Source of the DNA: Usnea hakonensis
Taxonomy: Eukaryota > Ascomycota > Lecanoromycetes > Lecanorales > Parmeliaceae
Reading direction: 5' to 3'
DNA length: 64,000 nucleotides
Assembly (NCBI GenBank): GCA_013423325.1
Contig: BLJB01000001.1
Coordinates: 124,001 to 188,000 of the forward strand
A program made the position numbers and the translations under genes. This document shows positions 23,702 to 34,531 of this stretch, one piece after another (positions within the stretch are counted from its first letter, which is position 1; each line of letters begins with the position of its first letter). Below the pieces are notes generated by a model. The model ran no database searches. It saw only the letters and a list, made by a program, of their open reading frames with translations, and was not told where the DNA came from.

Positions 23702-24548
23702 GCTTTGATTGCATTAGATCGGATCAATGTCGAAAAAGCTGTGCGATCAAGACTGGCGAGGAGAATTGTGGCCTTATATCTCCAAACTTGGTCAACGTCA
23801 ACAGGCGGAGCTTGAACATCTTTTTCCCCCCCATTATAAGAGGGATGGAAGATAGTAAATCGTGCTCGTGTATAATGACGTATTCTCCACACGCATGGCG
23901 CAGAGTATCAGCTATTTATTGCAAATTTTTAAGATTGTTATGCTGTATTTTTCACCATTCCAAGTCGGGTCACGGAGTTGGTGTATGCACAACGCTTGCA
24001 AATTCCAAATTGAGATTCACGACTTAAAGGAATATCAATTTATCCCTAAAATATCTGTCATGTTACGATTCCCGATGACAGCCGAATCATATCAAGATAT
24101 AGTCTTTATACTAGATTCGTTATGGTTGTGGAGCTAGGATATAGATATTTATAGCGCACGATTACTCGCTTTTATACACACGCTAATAGATCGTGGCTTG
24201 AATCGCCAGTAATCTTTTCATAACCAGCAAATTAAGGTTCCGTACTAAATCTCGCCTAGCTGTCGTCCGATGATGAGCGAACTCATAGCTCTTCACGCAA
24301 GCGTAGGTGTAGGCTGTAGGACATGGTGTGCATCCTCCCTGAGTAACACGATCTGATTTGATTTGAAGAAAGTATGCGAAAGAAGTATGATAAAGAGCGG
24401 TAGTGCGTATTTATTTCTACCGTGGAGAAGGCCGTAGCTGAGGGGAGAGGCAAAGGGGGTCTAAGGTTGGCGACTTCTCGTCTGGTCTTGTCTTTTGGGA
24501 AAGAAAAGGCGTTGTGAAGAGGTCTCTTTTCGTTTTCGGAACTTGGGG
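23702..24548. other. Intergenic, nothing seen
   Basis: Spacer between the HSL-type hydrolase start and the methyltransferase pseudogene end. No supported feature was found. Confidence 0.5.
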
Positions 24549-25546
24549 TTAATGCATGCCGAGATAGCTACGCTCAGGGCATGAGGCCTCGAAAGACCTG
24601 TTCTGCAGTCCGGCTTCCTGGAATGTCGTGCCCAATTCTTCAGGCCAGCTTTGGGGGTTCAGTATTTGTCTTGCAAAATTTGGTTTCGAAAGAGCTCACG
24701 TGGTAACAGGGGTGTGAAGAAAATCCCGCATCCGATGATGCAGCCCCGTTAACTCGGTCGTAGATGAATGCGCTTGAGCAGTAACAATCACTCGATTTCG
24801 GAGATCAAACTCTCTCCATTGTAGATATCCGTCTGGTTCTGCGCATACCCGAGTATGTTACTTTCAACGCTTGTTGAGGGATGATGGACCTATTGATCGA
24901 GGTGGTGTCATCCATAAGTAAGGAAGAGAGCAAACGTACTGAGCATTCTCAGGATGTTCCCTATCACCATTGTAATATCATTGTCTTTGACTACCAGGGT
25001 GAGGTGACGCACGTTTATGAGGTCGTATTTCTCTAAGAACTCATCATGAGGCTCGTGGTAGATGTCGTAGATATGGAAGTTGACATTGGAAGGAAGCCAC
25101 CCTTTATCAGGAACCTGGTCCAGACTGATTTCTAGACCGTCCAGCTGGGCCGCCTGCGGATACTGGCGTGCAAAGTCCTTAGTCCAGCAACCAGATTCTC
25201 ATAAAGAAAACATCAGCGGCCACTAGTTCGAGAGTGAAATGCATTGTCAGCTTACCCGGTCCCCGTTCCCACGTCATCGACTTTGAGCCGCTCGGTCACA
25301 GGTATTGACGGACGTAGCAATTTGTTATTATGAGCGCTCATCCAGAAAAATTGCTGGAGGTTCAGCTTTGCCGAGGGACGTTAGTTAGGCAATTTGGTAT
25401 AGAGTGAGAAGAAGAAGGCTGCACCGTGCGGAAGCTGCATAAGAACGGGACAAAAGATAGCCGTCAGGGTTGGGATCCAATACATGCATCGTCTTTGTAC
25501 GATCTAATATGGTGCTGTAGAAGGGTAGAGGGCGAAAGACGTTCAT
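24549..25546 (-). pseudogene. LaeA/UMTA-like SAM methyltransferase with frameshifts
   Basis: Exons can be laid out as 25546-25425, 25365-25256, 25197-24940, 24838-24700 and 24648-24549. They contain the family blocks GYLLSRSYAASAR, LNLQQFFWM, motif I VDDVGTGTG-IWLLD, QLDGLEISLDQVPDKGWLPS, YDLINVRHLTLVVKDND, PDGYLQWREFDL and WPEELGTTFQEAG. Two junctions fail. Exon 1 ends in phase 2 while LNLQQ needs phase 0, and within exon 3 the frame after IWLLD needs one extra nucleotide removed to read KDFARQYP. The two shifts cancel, so the spliced length is divisible by three, but the middle is out of frame. The C-terminus stops about 60 residues earlier than the intact paralogue at 51059-52144. The ancestral enzyme would be a class I methyltransferase linked to secondary metabolism. 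Confidence 0.65.
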
Positions 25547-26024
25547 TACCCTCGCTTTGCGTTACCAGCTCAGCTTTAGTCTTGCATGCAATTCGCATGG
25601 TTCGGATGTGGCGAACGAAGCACTACACAAAGGATATAAATGTAAGGCTTGTGGTGCAACACACCCGAATTGCCATCCTTTTGCAACTCATGAATCAATC
25701 AAGAGTAATGCTATGAACAGTAGCCATCTCGGCGAAGATCACCATGTCTGGTGTCCGTCGAGTACTCCTTAGGTGGGCGTAAAAGCCTTGGCATAAACCA
25801 GCAAATCTTGGCATAGGTCTTGGCGTCCAGGTCATAGCCTTCCGCTACGCTAGGTACGCTATAATATGTATGTCAGACTCGAACATTGAGCTGATTGGTC
25901 ATGAGATGAGGCTGAAGGCGTATAAGTAAGTAAGGCTAGATATACGCTCCCACCATGGGATCTCGACGCGCTTTGCAAACTCGTCCTTCAATATCATACT
26001 ACAAGTCTTCTCTTCGCTGCAAAC
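25547..26024. promoter_or_regulatory. Spacer between methyltransferase relic and HET gene
   Basis: These 478 bp separate divergently oriented genes and should hold the HET gene promoter. No specific binding site can be named. Confidence 0.3.
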
Positions 26025-28358
26025 ATGCAAGACCAATCATCTGCCGAGAAAATTCTGGAACGGCCCCTAAGCTCCGACAATTCTCTAACTCAGGATGGAC
26101 GAGTCGAAAAGCTAGATCACATCCGTCGAGAGCCAGGTAGGACTTCTAATGATAGAATCAAGAGTCAGCGCTTAAGGACTCCCTCTACAGTCATCATCGG
26201 CAAGTACCTAGAGCCCGTCGAATACACAAAGTTGCCGACATCAAGATCCATTCGACTTCTAGAGATACTTCCCGTGGCTGATGGAGTGGCACTTCCCGCT
26301 CCTCAAGAGAGAGTCAGATGTCGCATAAAGACCGTAAGCCTTGACGACAACCCGTGCTTCACCGCACTCTCTTACACGTGGGGTGATCCAATATGGCGTG
26401 GGTTCAATCCATCAGCCCCAGAGTACGAGACCTGTAGCTACGAGATTGATTGCGATGGCCGTTCCATGAAAGTCCATAAGAACCTCCATGATGTTCTCCT
26501 CCAGCTGCGTGTAAAGATTTCATCCATTGTCCGCAGCTTCAAGGAATGCAAGGACGGGGAGAAGTCCCGCCAGATAGATACCATGCTCCATTCGCTCAGG
26601 CTGTTTGGAGCAGGAGTGTGCCATACCAGGTATTGGGAAGTTAATTATATATGGATTGATGCAATATGTATCAATCAGCAGGATCTTTCAGAACGCGGCG
26701 TGCAGGTTTCCATTATGGGTGACATCTATCGTGGTGCACAAAACGTCCTTGTCTGGCTCGGACCCCACGACCAGCAGACCGAGGAAGCTGTCAGGGTCTG
26801 CTCTTGGTTAGCATCTATACCATCCCACAAGTGGTCAAGTGTGGGACCGATCAACCATCCCAAAAGCTACCATGATCTTGGCATCCAACCCATCACCATA
26901 AGACAGTGGGAAGCTTACGTTGCTTTTGCCCAGAGAAGCTGGTTTTCACGAGCATGGATACTACAAGAAGCCGTTTTGCCTCTTCACCTTGTGGTCCTAC
27001 ACGGTCCGCATGAGATACCCTGGGTCAGTCTGGTAAAGAGTTTCAGCTTTCTGGATGTAAGCGGATGGAGTGACAACATCGTAAATTACGCCTTCCGTAC
27101 TGCAGTCATTGGAAAGCACAACCCGAATAGGCCGGATACGATGACTGACATTTGTGGAAAGGTACCTCGCATTGCAAGTCTTCGCAGAAGAGAATGCGGG
27201 ACAGATCACGGGCTCTTAACCCATAAAGTATCACGCCCTGAAGGAGAGATCGATGGGTCTCTCTGGGGCTTATTAAGTACGATCCGTTGGTACAAGGCTC
27301 AAGACCCCAGAGATCTAGTATACGCCACTCTGGGAATATTGAACACGCCTATCAAGAGCATTATTCCAAATTACAACAAAACCGCCTCAGAGGTCTATGT
27401 AGAAGCAGCGTGGGCGATCCTAGATGAGACGGAGAACCTATTCCTTCTTCATCTGGTAGAAGATTTATCTCAGCGTAAAATGAACGGATTACCTTCTTGG
27501 GTCCCGGATTGGAGCACCAAGCTTTGGCCGAATCGCCTGCCTAACACGCGCGGCGGATCAGCTATAGGTGATCGCTGGTATTCGGCTGGGTATCCTAGAT
27601 GGATCAGGCCCGTTGCGATCTCCGATTTACGCAGGCTTACCGTCTCAGCTCTCCAGATTGACAGCGTCCTTGCATCCGTCAAGCCAAATGACGATCTTCA
27701 GCAACCCTCCGGCCTCTACAAGGTTTTGGAACTGGCTGCAGATCAACTGAAATCTACCTCTCGAGGCATCTTGTCTACACCTCGCTCTGGCGTCTTGTGG
27801 CGGACTTTGATTGCAAATACGCATCATCAAAAATCAGCGACTAAGTCTCACGACCGGCTGTTTCGTGATTGGTTGGTTTATCTCTTGTGGTCAATTTGCC
27901 GCTCAGTCTCGAACACTAGTCCTCCTGAGCTCATAAGTGTGATCGAGAGGACGAGATTGTCTCTCGCAGAACTCGCAAAGCTGGACGATAGCGTGCCCGA
28001 CACCGCTACTATAGATATGGGTCTACAGATTATGAAAAGCGCAAGAAGCAGAAGAGGAGACTTGATTCAGCTAGGTACTCAGTTATTCTCAGATAGTGTA
28101 AAGTTGGCATGTGTCAAACGACGCCTATTTCGAACGAGCAATGGTTTTCTAGGGGTGGGCCCCGAATCACTTCGCTCGGGCGATCAGGTCTTCCTTGCAA
28201 CTGGATCGGATGTACCGCTGATCTTGAGACCTGTGGCTGGTAATCTCAAGACCTTCCAATTCGTTGGCGTAGCATATGTCCATGGAATCATGCACGGAGA
28301 AGCACTGGAACTCCTACTTGAGGGAGATACATCTTTTGAAGACATTACACTTGTGTGA
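26025..28358 (+). CDS. HET-domain (heterokaryon incompatibility) protein, 777 aa
   Basis: A single uninterrupted exon. The HET domain lies at about residues 100-270 and its three hallmark blocks are visible: FTALSYTWGDP, YIWIDAICINQQDLSERGVQ with VSIMGDIYRGAQNVLVWLG, and SWFSRAWILQEAVLP. A C-terminal half of about 450 residues contains DPRDLVYATLGI (the usual follow-up motif with IIPNYNK), WVPDWS and a terminal FVGVAYVHGIMHGE segment, the standard ending in which HET proteins describe cell-surface ranking. Fungal HET proteins trigger cell death when incompatible nuclei meet in one cytoplasm, although most family members are uncharacterised. The frame is intact. It lies between a methyltransferase relic and an MFS transporter. 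Confidence 0.92.
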   Translation: MQDQSSAEKILERPLSSDNSLTQDGRVEKLDHIRREPGRTSNDRIKSQRLRTPSTVIIGKYLEPVEYTKLPTSRSIRLLEILPVADGVALPAPQERVRCRIKTVSLDDNPCFTALSYTWGDPIWRGFNPSAPEYETCSYEIDCDGRSMKVHKNLHDVLLQLRVKISSIVRSFKECKDGEKSRQIDTMLHSLRLFGAGVCHTRYWEVNYIWIDAICINQQDLSERGVQVSIMGDIYRGAQNVLVWLGPHDQQTEEAVRVCSWLASIPSHKWSSVGPINHPKSYHDLGIQPITIRQWEAYVAFAQRSWFSRAWILQEAVLPLHLVVLHGPHEIPWVSLVKSFSFLDVSGWSDNIVNYAFRTAVIGKHNPNRPDTMTDICGKVPRIASLRRRECGTDHGLLTHKVSRPEGEIDGSLWGLLSTIRWYKAQDPRDLVYATLGILNTPIKSIIPNYNKTASEVYVEAAWAILDETENLFLLHLVEDLSQRKMNGLPSWVPDWSTKLWPNRLPNTRGGSAIGDRWYSAGYPRWIRPVAISDLRRLTVSALQIDSVLASVKPNDDLQQPSGLYKVLELAADQLKSTSRGILSTPRSGVLWRTLIANTHHQKSATKSHDRLFRDWLVYLLWSICRSVSNTSPPELISVIERTRLSLAELAKLDDSVPDTATIDMGLQIMKSARSRRGDLIQLGTQLFSDSVKLACVKRRLFRTSNGFLGVGPESLRSGDQVFLATGSDVPLILRPVAGNLKTFQFVGVAYVHGIMHGEALELLLEGDTSFEDITLV

Positions 28359-29385
28359 TTTAAGGCAGCAGTCCTGAAACACGACAGCCAGCGACCACTC
28401 ACTGCCTCTATCTCATCAGAATCCTGCCCATAAGAGCTACAAAAGGAAGCATTTTGCAAACAGTGGGCGCGTCGATGAGCATTACTTTTACCTTTCAAGC
28501 AATCTCGGACGCGCAGATTTGTGTCCTGCTGGCAGGAGCTCGTAGGGATAAAGACTGAACTGATATCATTGGAGCGCTTAGACTTTAGCTCTATGCTGTA
28601 AGCATATGCACCCTCGCATGCTACCTTATCTTCTTTCATCAAAGGCGCTAAAATTTGGAGATGCCAGGTAACCGATCGGCCAGCAATTACTCCGAGGAAG
28701 CGAATGTGGACATTCTTCTGTAAGCTTCTTACTAGGCGTACCGATATTGGTTTACCCCTACTTTGTCGACGAGATAGAGTAGAGGCATTTTAATTCATGG
28801 CTGCTAATATATCTGAATGACAGATGATTTTTAGGACTGCCATTTAAGTGCTGAAAGTATCACGCGAGTTCTATTGGAACGTGGTTGATTTGGACAAAGG
28901 ATAGCTCGGCTCAAGGCAGGTGCGGTGATATTCCGACTCGTGCACTTGGGATGCAGGAATCGCACGCACATAAGCGGAACAAGCATCCAGAGTACCTATG
29001 AAAGAAGGCCAAGAAGTGGGGCTAGCCATGATCTCGGGACAATATCAAAGATTAACTTTCGTCTAGGAAACAATAGACGAGGGGAAATATGATGTACGTC
29101 TGACACTCGCTTGATCAACATGTTCCCCACTTCAGCGTCTAGACTCGCGTGGAGACTCTTTTCTTGCTTTGAAAATTGCTGTAGGTAATTGGACCCGATC
29201 TTCTCGCTGATTCTTGCTGCCCACACCCCCAGCAGCCTACCCCTCCTTCTCCTCTCAAATATATTATTTATGCCTCCTCGCCTGCGCTAATCTTCTCGCT
29301 CTTTACAGGGTATGCCCACCGACTAGCAACTATTCTCTGTCTCATCTGAAACTTGGCCCCTTTCCCAAATATAGTGATCGGAAGA
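28359..29385. other. Intergenic, nothing seen
   Basis: One kilobase between the HET gene and the MFS transporter on the same strand. It should include the transporter promoter. No coding or structural signal was found. Confidence 0.5.
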
Positions 29386-31170
29386 ATGAAGACAGCGTCC
29401 ACTGGCCGCCATGGAAAAGTTATTTTAATTCCCCAACCTAGCGATGATCCTAGAGATCCGCTGGTAAGCCAGGGCTCCACGTGGTGTTAGCCAAATGCCC
29501 TCTTCTTATTCTTCACCTAAGCAGTACTGTGACCGAGACAGAAGCTAATTCAAATCCTACCAATCTAGAACTGGTCACTCAAAAAGAAGTATGGCATACT
29601 GGCAGTACTATGTTTCTCGGGATTTGCTGCAACCCTTGCACCGGCGGCGCACCAGCTCGCATACACCCTGCAAGCACCGCTGTATCATCGCTCAGTGGTC
29701 GATCTATCCTACACCGTCACCGTCGCTGTTGCAGGTTTCTTCGCTGGTCCCCTCCTCTTTACACCTCTAGCTCGCATCATCGGAAGAACTGCTCTCATCT
29801 TCTGGAGTCTCCTAGCGTTGCTGAGCTGCCAAATCTGGGCTGCCAAGATGACTCATTCAAAGGATTATATACCTTTCTTGATCTCGCGGCTGCTTGCCGG
29901 CATGCTCGCCACGGTACCAACAATCTTCGGTCCATCCTACGCAATAGACATATTCTTCCTTCACCAACGATCCAAAGCCTTCATTAGTTATGAGATCAGT
30001 TTTCTGGGAGGGGTCATAGTAGGTCCGACCATTGGGGGCTTCATCGTCCAGAGCAAACCTTGGCCGTACACGTTTTGGTGGACAATCGCTCCCCTTGGTA
30101 CTGCCATGGTCTTCGTCTTCTGCTTCTTGGAAGAGACTGGCTTCCGGCGAGGTCAAGAAGATCCGAAAAATTTGGAACAACCTACCTCGTTTTTCAAGAA
30201 CAGGATGGCTACATTCTTTCCTGGCAACAGAATAATACACCAATGTGGCTATCAAGAAGTTGTGGGTTTCATTCTCCATCTGAACGAGACGCCTTGGCTG
30301 AAACGTTCCAATAGATAAAAGTTGCGATGGGCCCTTTTATCATCGCTGTCTCTCCAGTTATGATAATTGTGGGCTTATACTCCCTTGTGATTTTCGGATT
30401 CTCTATAATAGTCAACATCCTTCTTACATACTTCCTTCAGACCCCTGTAGCCAAAGGTGGTTATGGCTTCTCTCCATTACAAAACGCTGCCTGTGAGTGT
30501 TTGAAGCATCTTCTTCCATCATGGTTGTTGTCAAGGAAGCTCACTGCAGCACTCAGTCACCTTCAACGCCTGGATGGGGATCATTATCGCTCAGGCTGTG
30601 GGATGGTCAATAGGCGATACGATCCCACTCTGGGCCTCTCGACGTTTCGGTCACGGGGTCTGGCGTCCCGAGTATCGTCTCTGGAACATCGTCCTCCCGA
30701 GTCTCGTCTCTCCAATCGGACTAGGAATCTTCGGCGCCGCACTCCAATATCATCTCCATTTCATGGTGCTAGCGCTCGGCCTTTTCCTGGTAATCTTCGC
30801 AGCGACCATATCCGTACCTATATGCATCAATTATGCGACGGAGTGTTTCCTGACGTCTGCTAGTGAGGTGGCTGTTGCTATGAACATGTACCGACTGGGG
30901 TTTTCGATTGCGCTTGGCTTTTTCATCTTTCCATGGGAAGCGACCGTTGGAGTTGGATGGGTGTTTGGCATGGCTGCGTTCTTTGAGGTCTTGGTGGGTG
31001 GTCTAGTTGCGGTGCTTGTTTGGAGGGGAGAGATGGTTCGGAACATATGGTCAAGGGGGCTGATGGCGACGGAGGATGGCGAAAGAGTGGTTTCTGCCAA
31101 CGATGCTTCTCTTGAACAAAGCGATCTGGAAGACAAAAAAGGAAATTTAGACATGGGACGAAAGGGATAG
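29386..31170 (+). CDS. MFS transporter, DHA1 (drug:H+ antiporter) type, 520 aa
   Basis: Four exons (29386-29463, 29569-30261, 30315-30492, 30557-31170) are consistent in phase. The start at 29386 is the first ATG after an in-frame TGA and leads into the diagnostic VILIPQPSDDPRDPLNWSLKK, where the 105-nt first intron falls between L and N. Twelve TM segments are expected. Visible are ILAVLCFSGFAATLAPAAHQ, VDLSYTVTVAVAGFFAGPLL, ALIFWSLLALLSC, FLISRLLAGMLATVPTIFGP, GGVIVGPTIGGF, the central ATFFPGNRII loop, MGPFIIAVSPVMIIVGLYS, FTFNAWMGIIIAQAVG and NMYRLGFSIALGFFIFPWEA. The motif around RIIGRTALIFW fits motif A. The family exports small molecules or toxic metabolites; the substrate is unknown. 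No lesion was found. It could serve the nearby metabolic genes, but no pairing is proven. Confidence 0.88.
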
Positions 31171-34100
31171 ATTGGGTCGACCTGATACTTCCTTGGCATT
31201 TTAATCATCTAAGCACACTCTCAGCCTCGACACAACATCGGCACACATCATCTCTCCAGCCCCTTAAAACCCACCACCCTCCTCCCTTCCACGCCTTCTA
31301 GACGAGCCTTCCCTCCGCACCATCATCACTTCACATGAGGTGCTACATTTCTCCCTACACCGGGAAATCTCTCGCCCTGATCAACAGGGCTCTCTAGCTC
31401 CGTCGCCGCTTTTAACAATACCAGCCATGTACTACCGAGGATGGGTACTGCTTCGTTGTATAAGTGCTTGTGGATATTATACTTTAACAAGCGAATTTCT
31501 GACTGTTTTGAGGTAGGATAAACGGCTTGCTCGTGTGTGAGATGACGTGCATATCACACACTGATTATTGGTTCGGTGCCGAAGGTTTGTTGTACTGCGA
31601 TTCATGTTTCCGCGTCTAGTGTAACCGCTCATTCTACTCTCGCGGAAGAAAATTTCGTCGTATGCGTCCTGTGCTTAGGGCCCTCGCGACGCTTCGACAG
31701 TGTGCTTTGATATGTCCTTAAACAGCGTGACGTGCTGCATTCGGTTATGTTGTAGATGATCATGCGTGTCGGGTTGCGACACACTGCCCGGGCACTAGTC
31801 GCCCGAGGGCCCGTACCCGTCTCGTCTCGTCTCGATTTAAGGGCCGGCTCGGTACGGAGAAGGGTGCCGAACTTACTATGTGCGTATTTACTGGGACGAA
31901 AGGTATACGCGTTATGGACGACTAGAGTGCGGCTAGTGGGGGTTTGTGGATGAAAAGAGTGGCATGTTGTTTTGAGTGCGACTTTTTTTTTTTTTTCAGC
32001 GACCTGGTGTACCTTGAAGTGCGAGCTGAAGGGTAGTGGCAGATGTAGTAGTGTTACGATGTAAAACTTTGGTGCCAAGGAATTGGTGCTGAACAATTGG
32101 ATACTGAACGATGGCTCTTGAATAGATGAAGTTGACTGACTGGCCAGGACTTTAGCAATGGAAGCTTTGAGCGCTGCTCTGTGGAGGTGGGGTATAATGT
32201 ATTTGACTCGATTGGTGTCTCTGCATCTTGTCCTATACACAATCCTTGCACAAGGCTACGCTCTCCATAGAAACAACCCTGCCCCCCAAATTCTTCCTAG
32301 AGCCAGTATCCACTTCTTGTCACACATTACCGGCCATGGCCGTCCCTTTATTTCAGCAAAAACCGTCCACAGGAACAACTTTACTTTGCTTTTGCGAGTA
32401 ATCTACATGGCCAAATGACGAAGCGCTGCCCGGAGAGCAGATGTATTGGTACAGCGATACTGCATGATCATCGCTTTCAGATCAACCAACGTGGTTTTGC
32501 AAATATCCTTTACAGACGGAATGATCACGTTGAAGGACTACTCTGTTTACTCAGCCGGACTGGTGAAGAGAAACTGACTGGACAGGAGTGAGGGTGTACC
32601 AGCGGCATACCAAAAGCACCACCACCTTACAGTACAAGTTTTCACAGCGGCAATTGCACATGTTGGTCGTGCAGTGCCGGAATTAGACTGTCCGACTCAG
32701 AGATGCGTCCGATTGTCTGGCGGACTCTTCTACTGTGGTTGAAGCTCAAAAGAGAGCTTTGTCGCATGCGTAAGGAGACACAAAAGTAATTGGTATGAAA
32801 CAGGACGAGAATTGCACTACCAAGGTACACGAATCCTTTTATCAGAGCTGGACACACCTCTTATCTACTACATAGCATTTCATACACACATGCCTTGTCA
32901 CATTTACATTTCCGGTGAACGTATCGTGATGAATCATTTTCGCCGTTCACCGCAGGCGCTACCTTTTGTAGCATGCACACTGTCTTTGCCCTCATCTTTA
33001 TTTTCCTCTGCAACATCCTCGGCTGGACCAGAGCAAACAGGTAGGGCAGGTACGCTGCCAATCGCATTCCAAGGCTGCTCGCACTGCGGCTCAGAGACCC
33101 ATCTTGACATGGTGGCGTACCTGTTTTGCGGCTGCTCCGATGCTTTGTACGCCGAGGGGTTTGTGCACGGTTGGTTCCTGGAGCGAGCGATGGGGATGAA
33201 AATGGCTGACGGGGATTCTTGGGATTGGTTTGGAGAAGGGGCCGAGCCGGATGGCGGATTTGTGGGGTTTGTATGTATGTGATGGGGCGTGTTGTGCGTT
33301 GAATGGGAAGTTTGGGTGGTTGATTTGGTGTGGGATGGAAAGGTGGAGTTCTTAATTTGCTTCGCCATCTAACGATCACAGCGATCATCGATTGGTTGAT
33401 AGGTGGTAGGGTAGGTGAGCATGAAAACCACCAAATTCGGTGAAAAAGATGTTTTTTATACTGTGGGCGTAGGGGTACACATGTGAAGACGGGTAAGAGG
33501 CTGTGAGTCGAGTACTGAAATGAAGGTCTTGAAAAGAAAAGATCACGAGTTTGATCAGAAGGCTGAATGATATATTTCATGGCTGGAGGAGAAAAAGAGA
33601 AATACGTCCTTATATCGACCTACCTGTCCAAGTGCTTTGAATTCGATTTGCACTTACAGGCCGTGTGTTTGGGCCATACTCTGGCCAGCGGCCAGAGTAT
33701 GTTGTGATGTTTTGAATCCATTCAAAGACTTCTGGCGCCGTCGTATGCATCAACTCCGTGGGCCACGGTCGCTCAGTTAGTGTCGTATTAACTTAATGTA
33801 GCTTAGAGGTTACTAGCTGCTGCTCCGCTAGCCATGTCAAGAAAATTTACGGCGCTGCCATTGCGCGATGTATCAGAATGTTAACTTAGCTAGTGCCCGC
33901 CCGGGCTAATCAGGTAACCTTAAGACAGGAAGGCTAATCTAATTTCAATCTTGTCCATCATAGAGCCGTGGAAGCTTACTGATACGCAAATCACCTCGGC
34001 GCTCACGGGACCGAGCTGTTTGGAAAGGTCGATCGGGCTCAGCGTCGACAAACAAACTGGTGGCCGCCAACGAGACAGCTGGTTAGTGGCGGACTCAAAA

Positions 34101-34531
34101 TCTTGTACCACAGAAACCCCTCCGAGGATGATTCAAGTGTCAGGATGTGGCCACTGGCTACGGGCTACGTAATCCCGGGGGTATCGAGACCGGAGCCCCA
34201 TGTCGTAAGCAGCAGGACAAGGCATCTTGCATATCATGAAACGGGTTTCTCCGCCGAAAATCCCCTCAGGTATGAGATGAAACCTGTTCCCCTTGGCGCT
34301 GCTTATGTTGTACTTGGCGGCCACACTTGCTGCGGGCTGCCATACGCCATGGCCCATGTTTCATGTCAAGGACAGTGGCCTTTCCTCTCCACGTCACTGT
34401 CAGTCTGCAGACGGTTCCCCTGCACAATTAATTTCTGTCACTTGATCTCCTCTTCCTAAATCATCTTTCTTTCAAGAATAATGGAGCTTATCGTGCTGAT
34501 CAGCATCTATTGATGCAGATTGCGAGTCGTT
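31171..34531. other. 3.3-kb intergenic region
   Basis: ORFs on both strands (31629-32240, 32861-33580, 32934-33368, all minus; 32812-33282 plus) overlap each other and are low in complexity. None has a recognisable domain. The minus-strand ORF 32934-33368 ends in a cysteine-containing stretch (MSRWVSEPQCEQPWNAIGS) that could be a small protein, but I cannot support it. A run of 14 T lies at 31983-31996 and a perfect palindrome at 33675-33701. Confidence 0.5.
33675..33701. repeat. Perfect 12-bp inverted repeat with 3-nt loop
   Basis: Arms CATACTCTGGCC and GGCCAGAGTATG flank AGC. The element is in non-coding sequence and matches perfectly over 12 bp. Confidence 0.9.

Noticed and set aside
31629..32240. 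203-codon minus-strand ORF
   Set aside because: Begins and ends in sequence without coding character, contains a poly-T tract (poly-Lys in translation) and has no recognisable motif.
32861..33580. Long minus-strand ORF (about 239 codons) overlapping other ORFs in two more frames
   Set aside because: It has Pro/Thr-rich low-complexity composition, no domain, no splice logic, and three overlapping open frames in the same place, which points to compositional openness.
34133..34459. Possible genes just upstream of the zinc-finger gene on both strands
   Set aside because: Short frames without motifs in likely promoter/5' UTR sequence.
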